DNA from: Acidimicrobiaceae bacterium
GTDB lineage: Bacteria > Actinomycetota > Acidimicrobiia > Acidimicrobiales > RAAP-2
Length of the DNA: 10,366 bases
Assembly (NCBI GenBank): GCA_030838245.1
Contig: JAUTXB010000037.1
Location: forward strand, 1-10,366
Direction: 5' to 3'
Shown here: piece by piece, positions 7,617-10,366 of the stretch
How positions within the stretch are numbered: the first letter of the stretch is position 1
How the letters are laid out: each line of letters begins with the position of its first letter
Notes under the pieces: model-generated
What the model was told of the DNA's origin: nothing
What the model saw: only the letters and a program-made list of their open reading frames with translations
The model's database searches: none
Translations under genes and position numbers: made by a program

Positions 7617-8774
7617 ATGTCCGATCTGAGCAGTTCCGCGGCAAACGCTGGCGACCCTGCGGACGACGCCCCGGGTACGACGGTCTCGTGGGACCTGGCC
7701 GAGCGGGTAGCCGCCTGGGCCGGCAACCGGAAGCCCATCCCCGACGGCTACGAGCCCGATGAGCTCCAACGTGAGTTCGCCGATCTCACCGCCCAGGCCG
7801 AAGAGTTGGTCGCCGCCTCGACCGGGCTGCGCTCGCCGACGGGGCTGGCCCGCTCCCGGGTGACCGACCGGGCCGGCTGGGTCCACGTCAACATCGCCTC
7901 GTTTCAGCGACTGGTCGGCCCGCACCTGGACCGCCTCGATCCCAGCGCCAAGCTGGCCTCCGCCAATTCCCTGACCGCTCGCTTGGCTGGGCCGATGGCC
8001 GGTGCCGGGCGCGTCGTTACCGGGACCCAGATGGGGTTGGTGCTCGGCTGGCTCTCCACCCGTGTGCTCGGTCAGTACGACCTGTTGCTCACCGAGGAGT
8101 TCGTCGAGGACCAAGACATCGTCTACTTCGTGGGGCCCAACATCGTGGCCCTGGAGCAGCGCCACGGGTTCGAGCCCAAGGAGTTCCGCTTGTGGCTGGC
8201 CCTCCACGAGGTGACCCACCGCTGTCAGTTCACCGCCATCCCCTGGATGCGCGACCACTTCTTGTCCCTGGTCAACCAGGGGCTGGGCTCCCTCGACGCC
8301 GACCCCTCCCGGTTTGCCGAAGCGCTCCGGCGCATGACCGAAGAAATCCGCGCCGGCCGGAACCCACTTCGGGATTCAGGGGCGCTCGGGCTGGTGGCCA
8401 CGCCTGAACAGCTCGAGGGGCTCCACCGCATTCAGGCGCTGATGAGCCTGCTCGAGGGGCACGGCGACGTGACCATGGACCGGGCCGGAGCCGCCGCCAT
8501 TCCCAGCGCCGCTCGTTTCAGCGAGGTGCTGCGCCAACGCCGCCAGCAGACCCGCGGGCCGGCCCGATTGCTGCAGCAGTTGGTGGGGATGGAGGCCAAG
8601 CTCCGCCAGTACGAGGAGGGGGAGAAGTTCATCGCCGCGGTCGAGAGCTCCGGCGGCCCCGAGCTGTTGGACCGGGCCTGGCGAGGACCGGAGTGGCTGC
8701 CCTCCCTCACCGAGATCAGGAACCCGGCCGAGTGGATCACCCGTGTCGGTACGACTCCTGCCCTCTCCGGCTGA
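7617..8774 (+). CDS. DUF2342 zincin-like protein, coenzyme F420 biosynthesis-associated group
   Basis: The biochemical function is unknown. The 385-residue protein has a zinc-metalloprotease-type motif HEVTH (residues 197-201; His197, Glu198, His201) in the sequence LALHEVTHRCQF, and LLEGHGDVTMD around Glu280, a candidate third ligand region, then GMEAKLRQYEEGEKFI near the C-terminus. These are features of the DUF2342 (zincin_2) family, of which one branch is catalogued as F420-biosynthesis associated by phylogenetic co-occurrence. The Mycobacterium tuberculosis relative, Rv3626c, is likewise next to tilS and hpt. No signal peptide or membrane segment is seen, so it is probably cytoplasmic. 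The first 20 or so residues are low-complexity. The start is ATG 7617, set by the -10 box. The end overlaps tilS by 32 bases. Whether it is an active protease is not shown. Confidence 0.88.
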   Translation: MSDLSSSAANAGDPADDAPGTTVSWDLAERVAAWAGNRKPIPDGYEPDELQREFADLTAQAEELVAASTGLRSPTGLARSRVTDRAGWVHVNIASFQRLVGPHLDRLDPSAKLASANSLTARLAGPMAGAGRVVTGTQMGLVLGWLSTRVLGQYDLLLTEEFVEDQDIVYFVGPNIVALEQRHGFEPKEFRLWLALHEVTHRCQFTAIPWMRDHFLSLVNQGLGSLDADPSRFAEALRRMTEEIRAGRNPLRDSGALGLVATPEQLEGLHRIQALMSLLEGHGDVTMDRAGAAAIPSAARFSEVLRQRRQQTRGPARLLQQLVGMEAKLRQYEEGEKFIAAVESSGGPELLDRAWRGPEWLPSLTEIRNPAEWITRVGTTPALSG

Positions 8775-9681
8775 ACCCGCCGGTCAGTCGATCCTCGAGC
8801 GCTGCACCTTCCCGCCGTCGGGTAGCGCCCTCACCTGTGGTGTCTCGGGCGGGGCCGATTCGCTCGCCCTCCTGGCCCTCGCCACCGAGGCGGGCTGTCG
8901 GGTCAGCGCCGTACACGTCGACCACGGGCTGCGCCCCGAGTCGGGTGCCGAGGCCGACGTGGTGGCCCGTGCCGCCGACCGCTTTGGTGCCGCCTTCGAG
9001 TCGGTGAGGCTCGAGCTGGTCGATGGTCCAAATCTCGAAGCTCGGGCCCGAACGGCCCGTCACCGTGCGCTCGGTCCCGACGCGGCCACCGGCCACACCG
9101 CCGACGACCAGGCGGAGACGGTGTTGGCCAACCTGTTGCGGGGTGCTGGTGTCGACGGGATGGCCGGTATGCGCGCCGGCACCCGTCACCCGATCCTGGC
9201 CCTGCGCCGTTCCGAGACGGTCGCCCTCTGTGCCCGGCTGGGGCTGGAGCCGGTTGTCGACCCCTCGAACGAGGATCCCCGTTTCCTTCGCAACCGCATC
9301 CGCCATGAGCTCCTGCCTTTGTGTTCGGCGCTGGCCGGGCGCGACCTGGTCCCGGTTCTGGCCCGCCAGGCCGACCTCTTGGCCGGGGATGCCGACGTGC
9401 TTGCCGCGCTGGCTGAGCTGGTGGACCCCACCGACGGCCGGGCGCTGGCCGACGCCCCCGAGCCGGTCGGGCGGCGAGCCGTGCGGCAGTGGCTCCGGGG
9501 AGACGCCGAGCACCCCCCCTCACTGGCCGCCGTCGAGCGGGTACTCGACGTGGCCCGAGGCCAGGCCAAGGCCACCGAGCTGCCCGGCGGTCAGCGGGTC
9601 AACCGATCGGGTGGACGGCTCAGCATGTCCTCCCGCGCGGTTCCGGTACAGTCACCCCGTGACCGCAGTCGAAAAGGGTGA
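8743..9681 (+). CDS. tilS: tRNA(Ile)-lysidine synthase
   Basis: It joins lysine to C34 of the CAU-anticodon isoleucine tRNA using ATP, so that the tRNA reads AUA and is charged with isoleucine. The N-type ATP pyrophosphatase domain shows the PP-loop SGGADS (35-40), VHVDHGLR (57-64), [12 protein letters not shown] (99-110), [20 protein letters not shown] (117-136) and [20 protein letters not shown] (173-192). At 312 residues it is the short actinobacterial form, without the long C-terminal domains of the E. coli enzyme. The GTG at 8743 lies inside the end of the DUF2342 gene (32-base overlap). I see no better start before the PP-loop, though a GTG start without a clear ribosome site keeps this a little open. 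The end overlaps hpt by 23 bases. Confidence 0.95.
   Translation: MSVRLLPSPAEPAGQSILERCTFPPSGSALTCGVSGGADSLALLALATEAGCRVSAVHVDHGLRPESGAEADVVARAADRFGAAFESVRLELVDGPNLEARARTARHRALGPDAATGHTADDQAETVLANLLRGAGVDGMAGMRAGTRHPILALRRSETVALCARLGLEPVVDPSNEDPRFLRNRIRHELLPLCSALAGRDLVPVLARQADLLAGDADVLAALAELVDPTDGRALADAPEPVGRRAVRQWLRGDAEHPPSLAAVERVLDVARGQAKATELPGGQRVNRSGGRLSMSSRAVPVQSPRDRSRKG
9647..9652 (+). promoter_or_regulatory. -10 box (TACAGT) of a probable internal leaderless promoter for hpt
   Basis: TACAGT fits TANNNT and is followed by six bases and the GTG at 9659, inside the last codons of tilS. The geometry equals that at 6615 and 7605. It supports the GTG at 9659 as the hpt start and suggests hpt can be transcribed apart from tilS. 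No clear -35 hexamer is seen. Confidence 0.5.
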
Positions 9682-10252
9682 TCCCCGAAAGACGTGGTCG
9701 ACCCCAGGTGCTGCCCCCGGTGTGGGCGAAGTCGTGGTGTCCGAGGAGCAGCTGCGGTCCCGGATCGCCGAGCTCGGGGCCGAAATCACTGCTGACTATG
9801 CCGATCGCCCGCCACCACTCCTGGTCGGGGTGCTGAAGGGCGCGTTCATGTTCATGAGCGACCTGTCCCGGGCCATCGACCTCCCAGTGGACGTGGACTT
9901 CATGGCCGTGTCCTCTTATGGGAGCGCCACCAAGACCTCGGGCGTGGTCCGCATCGTGAAGGACCTCGATGTCGACCTGGTCGACCGCAACGTGCTGGTG
10001 GTAGAGGACATCGTGGACAGTGGCCTGACCCTCAGTTATCTCCAGCGCTACCTCATGGCCCGTCTCCCCGCCTCCCTCGAGGTCTGTGCGCTCCTGGTCA
10101 AGGACGGTCAGCAGCGAACGGCAGTCGACCTCCGCTATGTCGGGTTCCACATCCCTTCGGACTTCGTGGTGGGTTACGGGCTCGATGTGGACGAGCGCCT
10201 GCGCAACCTGCCGGCCATCCATGCCTATGCCGAAACGAACGAGGAGCGCTGA
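9659..10252 (+). CDS. hpt: Hypoxanthine (guanine) phosphoribosyltransferase
   Basis: It salvages hypoxanthine, and usually guanine, to IMP or GMP with PRPP in the cytoplasm. The 197 residues fit the family. Marks are [16 protein letters not shown] (54-69), the flexible-loop area [16 protein letters not shown], the PRPP-binding motif [13 protein letters not shown] (112-124), and the C-terminal [10 protein letters not shown] and [20 protein letters not shown] segments, with the Lys and Asp expected to contact the purine. The start is taken as GTG 9659, overlapping tilS by 23 bases, because of the -10 box six bases before it and because actinobacterial Hpt proteins commonly have a short N-terminal extension before the EEQLRSRI helix. 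GTG at 9722 is an alternative. tilS-hpt is a conserved actinobacterial pair. Confidence 0.94.
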   Translation: MTAVEKGDPRKTWSTPGAAPGVGEVVVSEEQLRSRIAELGAEITADYADRPPPLLVGVLKGAFMFMSDLSRAIDLPVDVDFMAVSSYGSATKTSGVVRIVKDLDVDLVDRNVLVVEDIVDSGLTLSYLQRYLMARLPASLEVCALLVKDGQQRTAVDLRYVGFHIPSDFVVGYGLDVDERLRNLPAIHAYAETNEER

Positions 10253-10261
10253 GCACCGGCC

Positions 10262-10366
10262 ATGAGCGTCGACACCGATCGAGTCGAGAAGGCCATCACC
10301 GAGGTGCTGTCCGCCATCGGCGAGGACCCGGACCGCGACGGCCTGGAGGAGACGCCCCGCCGGGTG
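10262..10366 (+). CDS. folE: GTP cyclohydrolase I, N-terminal part (cut by window end)
   Basis: The enzyme turns GTP into dihydroneopterin triphosphate, the first step of folate and pterin synthesis. Only 35 residues are in the window. The stretch VEKAITEVLSAIGEDPDRDG (8-27), then LEETPRRV, is the highly conserved N-terminal helix and loop of FolE. The zinc and catalytic residues lie beyond the edge and cannot be checked. The ATG is 9 bases after the hpt stop; GAGGAG (10241-10246) is 15 bases upstream, rather far for a ribosome site. In many actinobacteria ftsH stands between hpt and folE; it does not here. Confidence 0.88.
   Translation, partial: MSVDTDRVEKAITEVLSAIGEDPDRDGLEETPRRV

Noticed and set aside
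7296..8258. Reverse-strand 320-residue open frame across the anti-sigma end and DUF2342 start
   Set aside because: It runs through a clear terminator and two recognised genes and shows no motif; it is an artefact of high G+C.
9023..9658. Upstream extension of the hpt frame inside tilS
   Set aside because: The frame is open, but its translation is Pro/Arg/Ser/Trp-rich noise opposite real TilS motifs. Hpt similarity starts only after about 9720, and the -10 box supports GTG 9659.

Overview
This window comes from a high-G+C Gram-positive chromosome, most likely an actinobacterium and possibly of the Acidimicrobiia type; the class is inferred from gene content, not shown. The evidence is strong G/C preference at third codon positions, a TopA with a lysine-rich tail instead of zinc fingers, a SigH/SigR-type sigma factor beside its zinc anti-sigma factor, and an F420-associated DUF2342 protein next to tilS and hpt. 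Every recognised gene reads on the + strand.

Layout: (1) 1-1380 is the C-terminal part of a membrane proton-pumping pyrophosphatase, followed by a GC-rich hairpin. (2) 1471-6144 is a tightly overlapping set, topA-tmk-holB, joining DNA topology, dTTP supply and the replicase clamp loader. (3) 6169-6244 is tRNA-Thr(CGU) with an encoded CCA. (4) 6245-6626 has no intact gene. Its first three quarters read as a decayed internal piece of a sulfatase, and the last part holds a promoter. (5) 6627-7546 is an ECF sigma factor of the SigH/SigR type with its ZAS anti-sigma factor, closed by a good intrinsic terminator. (6) 7617-10252 is a zincin-like DUF2342 protein, tilS and hpt, with overlapping ends. 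(7) 10262 to the window edge is the start of folE.

The genes are mostly housekeeping: energy coupling from pyrophosphate, replication, tRNA decoding and modification, purine salvage and folate/pterin synthesis, with one stress-response regulator. Three starts (6627, 7617, 9659) share the same arrangement, a TANNNT box exactly six bases before ATG or GTG, which points to leaderless transcription.

I do not see an undescribed multi-gene system. The least ordinary items are the sulfatase remnant beside the tRNA, the leaderless promoter pattern, the recently duplicated lysine-rich topA tail with a separate Gly/Ser/Asn insert, and the direct hpt-folE junction with no ftsH between them.
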